The notes under the pieces are model-generated. The model worked only from the letters and a program-made list of their open reading frames with translations. It made no database searches and was not told the DNA's origin. DNA of 55,120 bases from an uncultured Caryophanales bacterium (GTDB taxonomy: Bacteria; Bacillota_I; Bacilli_A; RFN20; CAG-826): positions 1-55,120 of the forward strand of contig CAMYVX010000007.1 in the NCBI GenBank assembly GCA_947302535.1. The letters run 5' to 3'. Positions within the stretch are counted from its first letter, which is position 1, and every line of letters starts with the position of its first letter. A program made the translations under genes and the position numbers. Below are positions 7,306-15,711 of this stretch, piece after piece.

Positions 7306-9093
7306 TTATTCTAATTTTTCAAAATCACTTGCCCCATGTTTACAAAGTGGACAAATGTAATCTTCTGGTAATTCATCGCCTTCATAGACGTAGCCACACA
7401 CCTTACAAACCCAGCCCTTCTTCTTTTCTTGAGGTTTAGGTTTAACATTCTTTTGATAATATGTATAGGTCATAGTTTCCTTATTAGAAATAACACGTGA
7501 TTCTTCTACTGTACAAATGAATAAGCCATGTGTTTTCATATCAATACATTTTTCAACTTTTAAAGAGATGAAAGAATTAATGTATTTATCTAAGAAAACC
7601 AAACCATTATGGCTTCTTAAAATTGTCTCATCTTTGAATTTATCGGTGTCTCTACCAGAAACAAAACCAAATTGTTGGAAGGTAGAGAATGGAGCTTCAA
7701 CTGATAAACAGTTGACGTTTAATAAGCCAGTCTTATTAATCACTTCATATGTATAATTGGCTTTATTAACAGCGACAGCGACTTTTAATGGATCACTAGT
7801 AAGTTGAACAACAGTGTTAACGATACAACCATTATCTTTCTTACCATCATTAGTGGTGACAACATATAAACCATATCCGATATTAAACAAGGATGTTGGA
7901 TCAATTGTCTTCTCTTTTTCTTCTTTTTGAGCACGATATTCTTGAGTCAAGATAGCACAAACTTTATCAAGTTGTTCCTCGTTTTCTTTCTTTAAAGCAG
8001 AAAGGATTTTGACAGTAGGTTCAACAAATGTTAAATTCTTGCAACCCGCTAGTTTATCCTTGATAACTTTTGCAGCCATTGGAGCCCAAGTGCCATTTTC
8101 GATAATCGCAATAGTTTTATTTTGATAATTCCTTTCCACTAAGTGTTCAATGAAGGTATTCATAAATGGGAAGATAGAAGAATTATATGTAGTAGTTGCT
8201 AAAACAATCTTTCCATATCTAAATGCATCTTCTACTGCTTCCGCCATATCTTCACGCGCTAAATCAGCAATAGCCACTTTAGGAGCGCCAGCATTTTCTA
8301 ATTTCTCTTTTAACAAAAGAGCTGCTTGTTTTGTGTGACCATAGACAGAGGTATAGAAAATAGCAACGCCTTCTGTTTCGGTACGATAAGAGGACCAAAT
8401 ATCATATAGCCTGAGATAATGTCCTAAATCTTCTTTTAAAATAGGTCCATGCAAAGGACAAATAATTTGGATATCTAAAGTAGCAGCTTTCTTAAGGAGC
8501 GCTTGAACTTGCATACCATATTTACCAACGATACCGATATAGTATCTACGAGCTTCACAGTCCCATTCTTCATCAACATCAAGAGCGCCAAATTTTCCAA
8601 AGCCATCAGCCGAGAATAAAACCTTATCTAACGAATCATAGGTGACCATGACTTCTGGCCAATGAACCATAGGAGCAAAGACGAAATGAAGAACATGATG
8701 TCCAAGTTCTAATGTATCGCCTTCATTAACAACTAATTGATGTAGAATTTCTTCATCAAAGAATTGAGACATCATCTTAAATGTCTTAGCGTTACCAACG
8801 ACAGTGGTTTCAGGATATTGCTTTAAGAAGTTAATAATATTAGCAGAATGATCTGGCTCCATGTGTTGAACAACAAGATAATCAGGTTTTCTACCATTAA
8901 GAACTTCCTTAATATTATCAAGCCATGGTTTTGTGAAATTAACATCCACAGTATCCATGACAACAATCTTATCGTCTAAAATGACATAAGAATTATAGGC
9001 CATGCCGTTTGGCACGTCATATTGGCCTTCAAATAAATCGATTTTGTGGTCGTTAACACCAACATAGAAAATTGAGTTTGTAACAGATTTCAT
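7306..9093 (-). CDS. Multidomain flavo-diiron protein with flavin reductase and rubredoxin modules
   Basis: 595 residues. Order: metallo-beta-lactamase-like diiron domain (about 1-245), flavodoxin domain (about 250-390, FMN loop [12 protein letters not shown]), flavin-reductase-like domain (about 400-550), C-terminal rubredoxin (about 560-595, CKVCGY and CPLCK). The diiron ligands are intact: His77, Glu79, Asp81, His82, His144, Asp163, His215. The family reduces O2 to water or NO to N2O in anaerobes; which one applies here cannot be told. The SD AGGAGGAAGG precedes the ATG. It sits between a DUF1667 gene and a free rubredoxin in a glycerol-3-phosphate oxidation operon. Having both a flavin reductase and a rubredoxin module suggests it can take electrons from NAD(P)H or from reduced rubredoxin. 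Confidence 0.93.
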   Translation of the reverse strand: MKSVTNSIFYVGVNDHKIDLFEGQYDVPNGMAYNSYVILDDKIVVMDTVDVNFTKPWLDNIKEVLNGRKPDYLVVQHMEPDHSANIINFLKQYPETTVVGNAKTFKMMSQFFDEEILHQLVVNEGDTLELGHHVLHFVFAPMVHWPEVMVTYDSLDKVLFSADGFGKFGALDVDEEWDCEARRYYIGIVGKYGMQVQALLKKAATLDIQIICPLHGPILKEDLGHYLRLYDIWSSYRTETEGVAIFYTSVYGHTKQAALLLKEKLENAGAPKVAIADLAREDMAEAVEDAFRYGKIVLATTTYNSSIFPFMNTFIEHLVERNYQNKTIAIIENGTWAPMAAKVIKDKLAGCKNLTFVEPTVKILSALKKENEEQLDKVCAILTQEYRAQKEEKEKTIDPTSLFNIGYGLYVVTTNDGKKDNGCIVNTVVQLTSDPLKVAVAVNKANYTYEVINKTGLLNVNCLSVEAPFSTFQQFGFVSGRDTDKFKDETILRSHNGLVFLDKYINSFISLKVEKCIDMKTHGLFICTVEESRVISNKETMTYTYYQKNVKPKPQEKKKGWVCKVCGYVYEGDELPEDYICPLCKHGASDFEKLE

Positions 9094-9108
9094 AATTTAA
9101 CCTTCCTC

Positions 9109-9453
9109 CTATTCAATTTCTTTTGTAATTACTATATCAATATTTAAATTGAGAATGTTTTTCTTCACTACTTGTCCAACATGGCATGGTGCTGAAACTG
9201 ATAATGAATTGATAATAGACATGACCTCATTAATTTGCTCTTTTGGAACTGCATTAGAAGTTTTAACTGACACTAATAAGTCGTCTCTATTATTCACTCG
9301 AATGGAAGATGTTACCATTCTAGTCGGATTAGTTAATTCACTAATCGCATATGCTTTTCCACGAGGGCAAAAATTACCAGTTACATTCATTGCAGAATCA
9401 ACTTTCAATTGACATCCACGAGGGCAAACAATACAAACAAATTCTCTATCCAT
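9109..9453 (-). CDS. DUF1667 family cysteine-rich protein
   Basis: 114 residues, with a CIVCPRGC motif near residues 7-14 and a fourth cysteine in NFCPRG about 20 residues on. These four cysteines are the family hallmark and could bind a metal or Fe-S cluster. The rest is a small alpha/beta domain. DUF1667 genes typically follow a GlpA-like dehydrogenase and a pyridine-nucleotide-disulfide-type flavoprotein, exactly as here, so it is probably the small third subunit or electron-transfer partner of that complex. It overlaps the upstream flavoprotein by 8 nt and ends just before the flavo-diiron protein. Confidence 0.85.
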   Translation of the reverse strand: MDREFVCIVCPRGCQLKVDSAMNVTGNFCPRGKAYAISELTNPTRMVTSSIRVNNRDDLLVSVKTSNAVPKEQINEVMSIINSLSVSAPCHVGQVVKKNILNLNIDIVITKEIE

Positions 9454-10705
9454 TATTGCGATTCTCCAAATATATAGTTATATCTTGTGGATTATCCATA
9501 AGCTTTTCTTTTTTAACATTTATCATAACCATCTCACTTGGAATAAGAACTGGTTTAACAATTTTTGAAATAAGATTATCGCCGTTTTTAACAACGATAT
9601 TTACATCTTTAATCGGCTTTTTAACGCGAAATTTGAATGAAATATCATCATTTATAGGTAAAGCGATCTTTTGAGGAACAACATAATTAACGCCTTCTCC
9701 TGGTTTAACTAAAATACTCTTATTGTTCAATTTATCGCCTTGAATATATAAGGCAGCACCGCGTCCAGCTTCTCTTCCTTCGTTAGTTACAAAGTCAACA
9801 ACATCATGAACATGGAGGCAATTACCACATGTAAAAATACCTTCAATATCAGTTTGTAAATATTGATCCACTATTGCTCCTTTAGTGGTGGAAGTTGGGC
9901 AGTCAATATATTCTAATAATGATATATAAGGGATTAAACCGACGGAAAGAATTAAGGTATCACATTCAATTTCCATCTCCGTTCCTTTAATGAATTGGAA
10001 TTTCTCATCAACTTGAGATAAGGTAACTTTGCAAAGCCTTCCATCCTTAGATTTTACATTGCTTACAGAACGAGAAAGATATAATGGAATATTAAAATCA
10101 TTTAAACATTGGGCGATATTACGATTTAACCCATTACTATATGGCATTATCTCACTAACACATATGACTTTCGCACCTTCTAAAGTCAGCCTTCTAGCCA
10201 TGATTAAGCCAATATCACCACTACCTAAAATAACAATTCTTTTTCCACAAAGATATCCATGTATATTCAAATACTTTTGTGCTGTACCAGCAGTAATGAT
10301 ACCAGCGCATCTATCACCAGGAATTTGGATGGCTCCAGCATTTCTTTCATAGCAGCCAGTAGCGATAATAATAGCCTTGGCTTGTACTTTAACTAATCCT
10401 TTTTTCTTAGAGGAATATGTCACAACTTTATTTCTATCAATAGAAGAAACATAAGCGTTTAATTCATAAGGAATGTGCAATTCTTTAACTTGATCAACAA
10501 ATCTTTGCAAATATTCAGGCCCAGTTAGTTCTTCTTTGAATTCGGTTAAACCAAATCCATTATGAATGCATTGATTTAAAATGCCGCCAAGATTGCCATC
10601 TTTTTCTAAAATTAAAACATTCTTAACCCCACGGTTATGAGCTTCGATTGCCGCTGCCATGCCAGCAGAGCCACCACCAATAACTACTAAATCAATGCGC
10701 TCCAT
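9446..10705 (-). CDS. FAD/NAD(P)-dependent oxidoreductase, partner of the GlpA-like dehydrogenase
   Basis: 419 residues of the pyridine nucleotide-disulfide oxidoreductase superfamily. An N-terminal FAD Rossmann motif GGGSAGMAAAIEA is followed by GGILNQCIHNGFGL, where a lone cysteine replaces the usual CxxxxC redox pair, then ATGCYERNAG. A second NAD(P)-binding motif GSGDIGLIMA lies mid-protein, and GNCLHVHDVVDFV is the late FAD motif. The C-terminal ~90 residues form a beta-rich extension. It starts one base after the GlpA-like stop. It is presumably the NAD-reactive subunit that moves electrons between glycerol-3-phosphate oxidation and NAD or another acceptor. HcnB-type annotation is possible; the exact acceptor is unknown. 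Confidence 0.87.
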   Translation of the reverse strand: MERIDLVVIGGGSAGMAAAIEAHNRGVKNVLILEKDGNLGGILNQCIHNGFGLTEFKEELTGPEYLQRFVDQVKELHIPYELNAYVSSIDRNKVVTYSSKKKGLVKVQAKAIIIATGCYERNAGAIQIPGDRCAGIITAGTAQKYLNIHGYLCGKRIVILGSGDIGLIMARRLTLEGAKVICVSEIMPYSNGLNRNIAQCLNDFNIPLYLSRSVSNVKSKDGRLCKVTLSQVDEKFQFIKGTEMEIECDTLILSVGLIPYISLLEYIDCPTSTTKGAIVDQYLQTDIEGIFTCGNCLHVHDVVDFVTNEGREAGRGAALYIQGDKLNNKSILVKPGEGVNYVVPQKIALPINDDISFKFRVKKPIKDVNIVVKNGDNLISKIVKPVLIPSEMVMINVKKEKLMDNPQDITIYLENRNNG

Positions 10706-12148
10706 CTATTTATTATCCTTAATCTTTTCAACAAGAATTTCGCTTCCGTCATTATCTAAAGGTATAGCTAATGGGGATACTCCATAATGCTTTGCTAACA
10801 ACAAGACGATTCGTGGTTGGCAGAATCCACCTTGACATTTTCCAAAACCTGCACGTGTTCTTCTTTTTAAAGCTTTAACGCTGTAAGGAGGACAACTACG
10901 AGAAAGAACATCTTTAATTTCTCCAAGAGTAACTTTTTCGCAGTTACAGATAACATCACAATAATCATGATTATCTTTTAAGAAGTCATTGGAGTCTTTT
11001 AATAGTTCATTATATAAACGATGATATCTTCTCACACGAGGGTTGAAATCATCTTTTTCTTTCAATTGAATTAAAGGGCGAATCAAAGATTCGACAACAT
11101 ATTTAGCAATAGCAGGAGAAGAAACTAAACCTGGTGATTCAATTCCTCCAACATTAATAAAATCATTATATTTTTTACTATGCTCAATAACAAAGTCGTG
11201 ACGAGTACATGTAGCACGCATGCCTGAAAAAACACGAATTACTTGATTAAATGGAATACTCGGAACCATGCCTGTCGCTCCGGTTCTAACCATATTCAAA
11301 GTGTCTTTATCAGTAGAGACATCATCTCTATCTAGCACTTCTTCACTAGTAGGGCCAAGAATATAATTACCAGAGCTAGTAGGAGAAACTAATATACCTT
11401 TCCCCTTCTCATTTGGAAGAGGAAAAATAGTATGATTCACAAGGCCAGCTTTATAGTGATCAAGTATAAAATATTCGCCTTTACGAGGAGTAATTTTCCA
11501 ATCAATTCCTTCAATCATAGAAGCAATTTTATCTGAATATACACCAGCGGCATTTATAACAATTTTTGAAAAATAATCGCCTTTCGTAGTAGAAATTTTA
11601 TAATAATTATCACTTTTTGTTATATCCTCCACGCGGCAATTTCTTTCTAATTTCACTCCATTATCAATGGCATTTTCCATAGCGTGGACACATAAATTGA
11701 AAGGATCAACAATGCCAGCGCTTTTAGCTAACAATGCTCCTTTAACTATTGGATTAATATTTGGTTCAAGTTTTTTAACTTCTTCACCGGTAAGCAATTC
11801 AACATCGACACCATTTTGTTTAGATCTTTCTTGTAATGATTTAAGCAAAGGTAATTGCTCATCATATAAAGCCACGGTTAAAGAACCAATGCGATAAAAA
11901 GGAACATCAAGTTCATCACACAAAAGGTCAAACATTTTATTTCCTTCGACATTAAATCTTGCTTTTAATGTACCAGGAACGGGATCATAGCCAGAATGAA
12001 CAATCGCGCTATTGGCATTTGTGGTTTTATTGCCAACATCGTTCTCTTTTTCCAAAACTAAAACATCTAAATTATATTTAGATAATTCTCTAGAAATCAT
12101 CGCGCCGACAATACCAGCGCCTATAATAATCACATCGTGACAAATCAT
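10706..12148 (-). CDS. FAD-dependent glycerol-3-phosphate dehydrogenase, GlpA-like with BFD-type [2Fe-2S] domain
   Basis: 480 residues from the chosen ATG (12148). The N-terminal FAD motif is GAGIVGAMISREL, with the DAO-family substrate domain through about 370. A C-terminal BFD-like domain follows, with CNC and CQGGFC cysteine pairs expected to hold a [2Fe-2S] cluster. It oxidises sn-glycerol 3-phosphate to dihydroxyacetone phosphate in the cytoplasm or at the membrane face. The frame stays open to a TTG at 12172, but that extension overlaps a TATAAT box, so 12148 (seven bases after the box) is the better start and predicts a leaderless mRNA. It is first of five genes ending with rubredoxin. 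Confidence 0.88.
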   Translation of the reverse strand: MICHDVIIIGAGIVGAMISRELSKYNLDVLVLEKENDVGNKTTNANSAIVHSGYDPVPGTLKARFNVEGNKMFDLLCDELDVPFYRIGSLTVALYDEQLPLLKSLQERSKQNGVDVELLTGEEVKKLEPNINPIVKGALLAKSAGIVDPFNLCVHAMENAIDNGVKLERNCRVEDITKSDNYYKISTTKGDYFSKIVINAAGVYSDKIASMIEGIDWKITPRKGEYFILDHYKAGLVNHTIFPLPNEKGKGILVSPTSSGNYILGPTSEEVLDRDDVSTDKDTLNMVRTGATGMVPSIPFNQVIRVFSGMRATCTRHDFVIEHSKKYNDFINVGGIESPGLVSSPAIAKYVVESLIRPLIQLKEKDDFNPRVRRYHRLYNELLKDSNDFLKDNHDYCDVICNCEKVTLGEIKDVLSRSCPPYSVKALKRRTRAGFGKCQGGFCQPRIVLLLAKHYGVSPLAIPLDNDGSEILVEKIKDNK

Positions 12149-12155
12149 TAAATAC

Positions 12156-12184
12156 ATTATATACAATATCAAAGATGATATGAA
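12156..12184 (-). promoter_or_regulatory. Promoter of the glpA-like/flavo-diiron operon
   Basis: TTCATA (12179-12184) and TATAAT (12156-12161) on the minus strand are 17 bp apart. The ATG at 12148 lies 7 nt after the -10 box with no Shine-Dalgarno, a leaderless arrangement. Confidence 0.7.
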
Positions 12185-12222
12185 TGATTAAATTTTTAAT
12201 TTAAGAGCAATACTGATTGTGT

Positions 12223-12228
12223 TATAGT
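12223..12228 (+). promoter_or_regulatory. Probable -10 box of licD
   Basis: TATAGT lies 10 nt before the ATG at 12239, leaving a leader of about 4 nt or none, and there is no Shine-Dalgarno. The -35 box is weak. It is divergent from the redox operon promoter. Confidence 0.45.
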
Positions 12229-12238
12229 ATATGTACCT

Positions 12239-13156
12239 ATGTCCAAAGAGAAATCTACTTACCCATACGTTAAACCGGAAAAGACCTATTCTTTAGGAAA
12301 AGATACTGATGGTGTTTTACATAATTCAGAGGAATTACATGCTTTACTTTTGGAAGCTGTTTTAGAACTTGACCGCGTTTGTCGTAAAAACGACATTCCT
12401 TATGCTCTTGCGTATGGAAGTGCTTTGGGCGCTTATAACTATGGTGGCTTTATTCCATGGGATGATGATGTTGATATTGCTATTAGATATGAAGATATCA
12501 ATCGTCTTGTTGTAGCTTGTGAAAAAGATTTAGATAAGAAATATGTTTTTGAATGTTACGAAAACAACAAAAAGTATAATGTTCTAGTTCCTACCGGAAA
12601 ACTTAGATTAAAGGAAACATATTTCAAAGAAAAGAACTGGTTCTTCCTCCCTAATAGATGTGGTACAGGCCAAACATTCTTTATAGATATAGTTGCCTTT
12701 ATGGGAGTTCCAGAAGACCATAAAGAACATTGTAAATTAATCAACAAAGCCAAATGGGATATTGTTCCTTATTGTTTCTTGGATGCTTTCTTACGAATTC
12801 ATCCAATGTGTATCAAAAAGAAGCTCAAAAAGTTTGAGAAAAAAATCGCTGAGAAATATAAAGATTCACCAATGGTTAGCCAAACAATTATCATACCTTT
12901 CCAAGATATGGATAAATCATTCTATGATAACGCTTTTCCACGCGACGTAATTTTCCCGTTTAGAGAATATGATTTCTGTGGACATAAATTATATTCATTC
13001 AATGACTTAGAGACATTTTGTAGAATGAGATTTTCTGATAAGGGCTTAAAAAAATGGGATGGAGAGAAATATATCGATCCTTATCCAGAAAGCAAAAGAA
13101 AATTCCAACACTTAAACAAATATAATTTCAAACGAAAAGAAAAGAAAAAGAGATAA
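12239..13156 (+). CDS. LicD family phosphotransferase
   Basis: 305 residues of the LicD/nucleotidyltransferase-fold family. The core motif is clear: LLEAVLELDRVCRKNDIPY, then AYGSALGAYNYGGFIPWDDDVDIAI, holding the metal-binding aspartates of the WDDDVD block. LicD proteins move phosphocholine (or related phospho-groups) onto teichoic acids, capsules or glycolipids at the inner membrane face. The C-terminal half is lysine- and aromatic-rich with no membrane segment. It is followed 6 nt later by an nfu gene. A choline-kinase-like gene at 1962 could supply the first step, but no LicC or choline transporter is visible in this window. Confidence 0.87.
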   Translation: MSKEKSTYPYVKPEKTYSLGKDTDGVLHNSEELHALLLEAVLELDRVCRKNDIPYALAYGSALGAYNYGGFIPWDDDVDIAIRYEDINRLVVACEKDLDKKYVFECYENNKKYNVLVPTGKLRLKETYFKEKNWFFLPNRCGTGQTFFIDIVAFMGVPEDHKEHCKLINKAKWDIVPYCFLDAFLRIHPMCIKKKLKKFEKKIAEKYKDSPMVSQTIIIPFQDMDKSFYDNAFPRDVIFPFREYDFCGHKLYSFNDLETFCRMRFSDKGLKKWDGEKYIDPYPESKRKFQHLNKYNFKRKEKKKR

Positions 13157-13162
13157 ATCAAC

Positions 13163-13393
13163 ATGGATGATACAGAGAAACTGATAATAAGTACGCTAGA
13201 AAAAATTCGCTTCTTCTTACAGAAGGATGGAGGAGATGTCGAATTTGTTTCTTTTAAAGACGGAATTGTCTATGTAAAAATGAAAGGCGCTTGCCAAGAT
13301 TGCATGTACGCAAACGCAGACATCGAACAATTAGTGGAAGTTATTTTACAAGAAGAAGTTCCAGGCGTTGTCGCGGTGAAACTCGCTGAATAA
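13163..13393 (+). CDS. NifU C-terminal domain (Nfu-type) Fe-S scaffold protein
   Basis: 76 residues, a stand-alone Nfu domain. It has KDGGDVEFVSF, the strand that defines the family, and GACQDCMYANADIE with the CxxC pair that binds a [4Fe-4S] cluster between two monomers. Nfu proteins carry clusters from the SUF machinery (encoded at 46427-51095) to apoproteins. It starts six bases after licD and precedes tRNA-Gln by two bases, so the three are likely co-transcribed to the terminator at 13482. Confidence 0.92.
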   Translation: MDDTEKLIISTLEKIRFFLQKDGGDVEFVSFKDGIVYVKMKGACQDCMYANADIEQLVEVILQEEVPGVVAVKLAE

Positions 13394-13395
13394 GT

Positions 13396-13470
13396 TGGGG
13401 TGTAGCCAAGCGGTAAGGCAGCGGACTCTGAATTCGCCACTCACTGGTTCGATCCCAGTCACCCCAGCCA
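13396..13470 (+). tRNA. tRNA-Gln (CUG anticodon)
   Basis: A 75-nt cloverleaf. The acceptor stem is TGGGGTG/CACCCCA, the D arm contains AGCCAAGCGGTAAGGC, the anticodon loop CTCTGAA gives anticodon CTG, and the T arm is CTGGTTCGATCCCAG. The CCA end is encoded at 13468-13470. The CUG anticodon reads only CAG, so a UUG-anticodon tRNA-Gln should exist elsewhere in the genome. Confidence 0.95.
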
Positions 13471-13481
13471 CTATCGATAAT

Positions 13482-13508
13482 AACTAATGGGAAGCCATTA
13501 GTTTTTTT
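13482..13508 (+). terminator. Terminator after licD-nfu-tRNA-Gln
   Basis: A perfect 9-bp stem AACTAATGG/CCATTAGTT with a GAAG loop is followed by a run of T residues. Confidence 0.92.
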
Positions 13509-13509
13509 A

Positions 13510-13535
13510 TAAAAGAAAACTCCTATTTCTAGGAG
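13510..13535 (-). terminator. Terminator after the argS-rpoE-nrnA-cysQ-like operon
   Basis: On the minus strand CTCCTA/TAGGAG with a GAAA loop is followed by TTTTCTTTT. It lies back-to-back with the + strand terminator. Confidence 0.9.
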
Positions 13536-13548
13536 CTTAAATTCTTAT

Positions 13549-14328
13549 TTATAAAAGGATGTTTTCTTTACAGTTAGCAATTACATAGCCTTTACGATTA
13601 TAAACATCTTCACGGTTATATGTTAATCGTTTACCATCAGGTTCAACGAATACTCCGCCGGCTTCCTCAACAACAATTTGGCAAGCTGCAGTATCCCATT
13701 CTTTTGTGCCAGCACTCATTCTATAGGTTAACTCAGCTTTTCCATGTGCAATATGACAAGCTTTAATTGATGAGCCAACTTTAGAAACGTTTGTAATCTT
13801 ATCTTTATGTTTTTCGATAAGCGCTAATTCCTTTTCATTTGTATGGAAAACGCTACAAAGAACAGTTAAATTGTCTGTTTTTGCGTTAACATGAATCTTT
13901 TCAGCATATGATTCATCCTTCATGTAGAACGAGCCATTATCTTTTGAAGCATAATATATCTCACCGGTAACAGGGATGACGACAACACCGACAACGAGTT
14001 CGTGTTTGTAGGCTAATGCAATATTAGTGGTAAATCCACCATCACGAGCCACAAAATCCTTTGTTCCATCAACTGGATCAACAATCCAAACATAATCATT
14101 AGAAAGTCTATCTTTATGGTCTTCGCTCTCTTCTGTTAAGAAGGCATGAGTTGGGAATATCTCATGAAGATAATCGCGGATAATTTTATCAGCTGTTTTA
14201 TCAGCTAATGTCACTGGGGAGTTATCTTCTTTAATTTCAACATCAAAACCTTTTTCATAAATCTCCATGATTTTGATTCTAGCTAAGCGACCAGCTTCAA
14301 TAGCGGCTTTTAGTTCTTTTTCCCACAT
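13549..14328 (-). CDS. Inositol-monophosphatase family protein, CysQ-like 3'(2'),5'-bisphosphate nucleotidase
   Basis: 259 residues. The lithium-sensitive Mg-phosphatase motifs are intact: TEESED, the metal-binding WIVDPVDGTKDF (about residues 79-90), and the late AGTKEWDTAACQIVVEEAGG. The GTKDF variant and overall length favour CysQ, which clears adenosine 3',5'-bisphosphate, over inositol phosphatase. It starts one base after the NrnA-like gene. The pairing is meaningful because pAp inhibits oligoribonucleases and Bacillus NrnA itself degrades pAp. The SD AAGGAG precedes the ATG. Substrate assignment is by family resemblance. Confidence 0.83.
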   Translation of the reverse strand: MWEKELKAAIEAGRLARIKIMEIYEKGFDVEIKEDNSPVTLADKTADKIIRDYLHEIFPTHAFLTEESEDHKDRLSNDYVWIVDPVDGTKDFVARDGGFTTNIALAYKHELVVGVVVIPVTGEIYYASKDNGSFYMKDESYAEKIHVNAKTDNLTVLCSVFHTNEKELALIEKHKDKITNVSKVGSSIKACHIAHGKAELTYRMSAGTKEWDTAACQIVVEEAGGVFVEPDGKRLTYNREDVYNRKGYVIANCKENILL

Positions 14329-14329
14329 A

Positions 14330-15286
14330 TTATTTGTTCTCCTTGAATGCTTTTACTACATCATCAAGTTCTTTAATTATTTGGTTAATTAATTCTTCAC
14401 TACTATTATCCAATGTTACACCAGCAGCATGCAAGTGGCCGCCACCTCCATGGTTCGCGGCAATTGGTTGGACTGCAGGTCCATTAGATCTAAATTCAGC
14501 ATGGTTAGTTCCATCTTCGTTTTCACAGAAAAATGCCCAAACAGGATAGCCATCAATGTTACCTAATAGATTAACCATATTTCCTGCTTTATTAGCGGGG
14601 AGATTATATTCTTTCAAAGTTTCTTTATCTAACAATAGATAGATAACACCATTCTCTGTTTTTTGATAATGGGTGAAAACATATCCCTTAAAAGCCATAA
14701 CGGCTTCATAGGTAATGTTAAGTATTTTATTTAATGGTCCAGGTTCACAACCCTGTTCGCAAAGCCACGAAACTTCTTTAAAAGCAGAAATGTAATCATA
14801 GATATATTGGAATCTACCTGTATCTGTAAGAATACCTAAATATAAGGCTTCCGCTCCGGCTTTGTTGAGTTTTAGTCCATAGTCCATGATTATTCTAGTA
14901 ATGATTTCACAACATGAGTTTGCTCTATCATCAACGAATTGAGGTCCTTCAACGAAATGGCCTGTATCAACATGATGGTCGAGTTTTGCCCAGCACTTAG
15001 CTTGGTAAACTCTAGAATCTTCCATTCGTGATAAATCATTTCCATCAACAAGGATAGCTAGACTTTGTTTAATAACTTCATCGCTAACTTCATCCATGTA
15101 AGATATACGTTCATGGAAGCGACGATAACCAGACCCAACAGCGTAAACTTTTTTATAAGGATAAGAAAGCCTCAAACTTTCACGTAGTCCAATTTGACTT
15201 CCATAACAATCTCCATCAGGAAAAGAATGACCAAAGATCACTATTGAATCATTATCTTCAATGGCTTTAAGTACTTCCTTAAGCAT
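14330..15286 (-). CDS. DHH/DHHA1 phosphoesterase, NrnA-like oligoribonuclease
   Basis: 318 residues. The DHH catalytic domain shows GHSFPDGDCYGSQIGL, LVDGND and the KLDHHVD motif with the Mn-binding DHH. The C-terminal DHHA1 domain has GGGGHLHAAGV, the nucleotide-binding GGGH loop. NrnA degrades very short RNA oligomers left by RNases and dephosphorylates pAp to AMP. It sits between rpoE and the cysQ-like gene with gaps of 1-2 nt. Related DHH proteins can act on cyclic dinucleotide products (pApA), so that role is possible too. Confidence 0.87.
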   Translation of the reverse strand: MLKEVLKAIEDNDSIVIFGHSFPDGDCYGSQIGLRESLRLSYPYKKVYAVGSGYRRFHERISYMDEVSDEVIKQSLAILVDGNDLSRMEDSRVYQAKCWAKLDHHVDTGHFVEGPQFVDDRANSCCEIITRIIMDYGLKLNKAGAEALYLGILTDTGRFQYIYDYISAFKEVSWLCEQGCEPGPLNKILNITYEAVMAFKGYVFTHYQKTENGVIYLLLDKETLKEYNLPANKAGNMVNLLGNIDGYPVWAFFCENEDGTNHAEFRSNGPAVQPIAANHGGGGHLHAAGVTLDNSSEELINQIIKELDDVVKAFKENK

Positions 15287-15288
15287 GA

Positions 15289-15693
15289 TTAGGCCTCAAA
15301 ACGGTCTTCCTCATTAATCTCGATGTCATTATCATCGTCGCCTTCTTTTTTCTCTTCAAAGGCTTCGTTATATTTTTTCTCTTCTTCGTCCTCTTTCTCT
15401 TCTTCATCATCATCGGACTCTTCAACGTCACTATAGACATCTCTCATATCGATGTGAACTTTATCAAAAGTATGACGAGTTCTTAAATCCCATTGGTTGT
15501 CACCTAAGTTAACAAATCTTCCATCCAATAGAAGATTGGTATAGAATCTAGCGGCTTTATTCGCTAATTCTTCTTCGCTTAAATCGCCGAAATCAGAAAC
15601 TGAAAGAATGTATTGCCATAAATCTTGGAAAGCAACACTATCTTTACTTTTGCTGACATAGTCATAAGCGTGTTCAATTAAGGGTTTGTTCAT
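15289..15693 (-). CDS. rpoE: DNA-directed RNA polymerase delta subunit
   Basis: 134 residues. The N-terminal HARE-HTH winged domain (about 1-75, including DLWQYI and NLGDNQWDLR) is followed by an extremely acidic, disordered tail of Asp and Glu runs. This two-part structure is diagnostic. Delta binds core RNA polymerase, displaces nucleic acids and aids recycling; it is restricted to Bacillota. A strong SD AAGGAG precedes the ATG. It lies 18 nt after argS and 2 nt before nrnA. Confidence 0.93.
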   Translation of the reverse strand: MNKPLIEHAYDYVSKSKDSVAFQDLWQYILSVSDFGDLSEEELANKAARFYTNLLLDGRFVNLGDNQWDLRTRHTFDKVHIDMRDVYSDVEESDDDEEEKEDEEEKKYNEAFEEKKEGDDDNDIEINEEDRFEA

Positions 15694-15711
15694 AATAATA
15701 ACTCCTTCTCC

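Noticed and set aside
12149-12172. N-terminal extension of the glpA-like gene to a TTG at 12172
   Set aside because: The extension would translate through the TATAAT box, has no SD, and adds residues before the FAD motif that relatives do not need.
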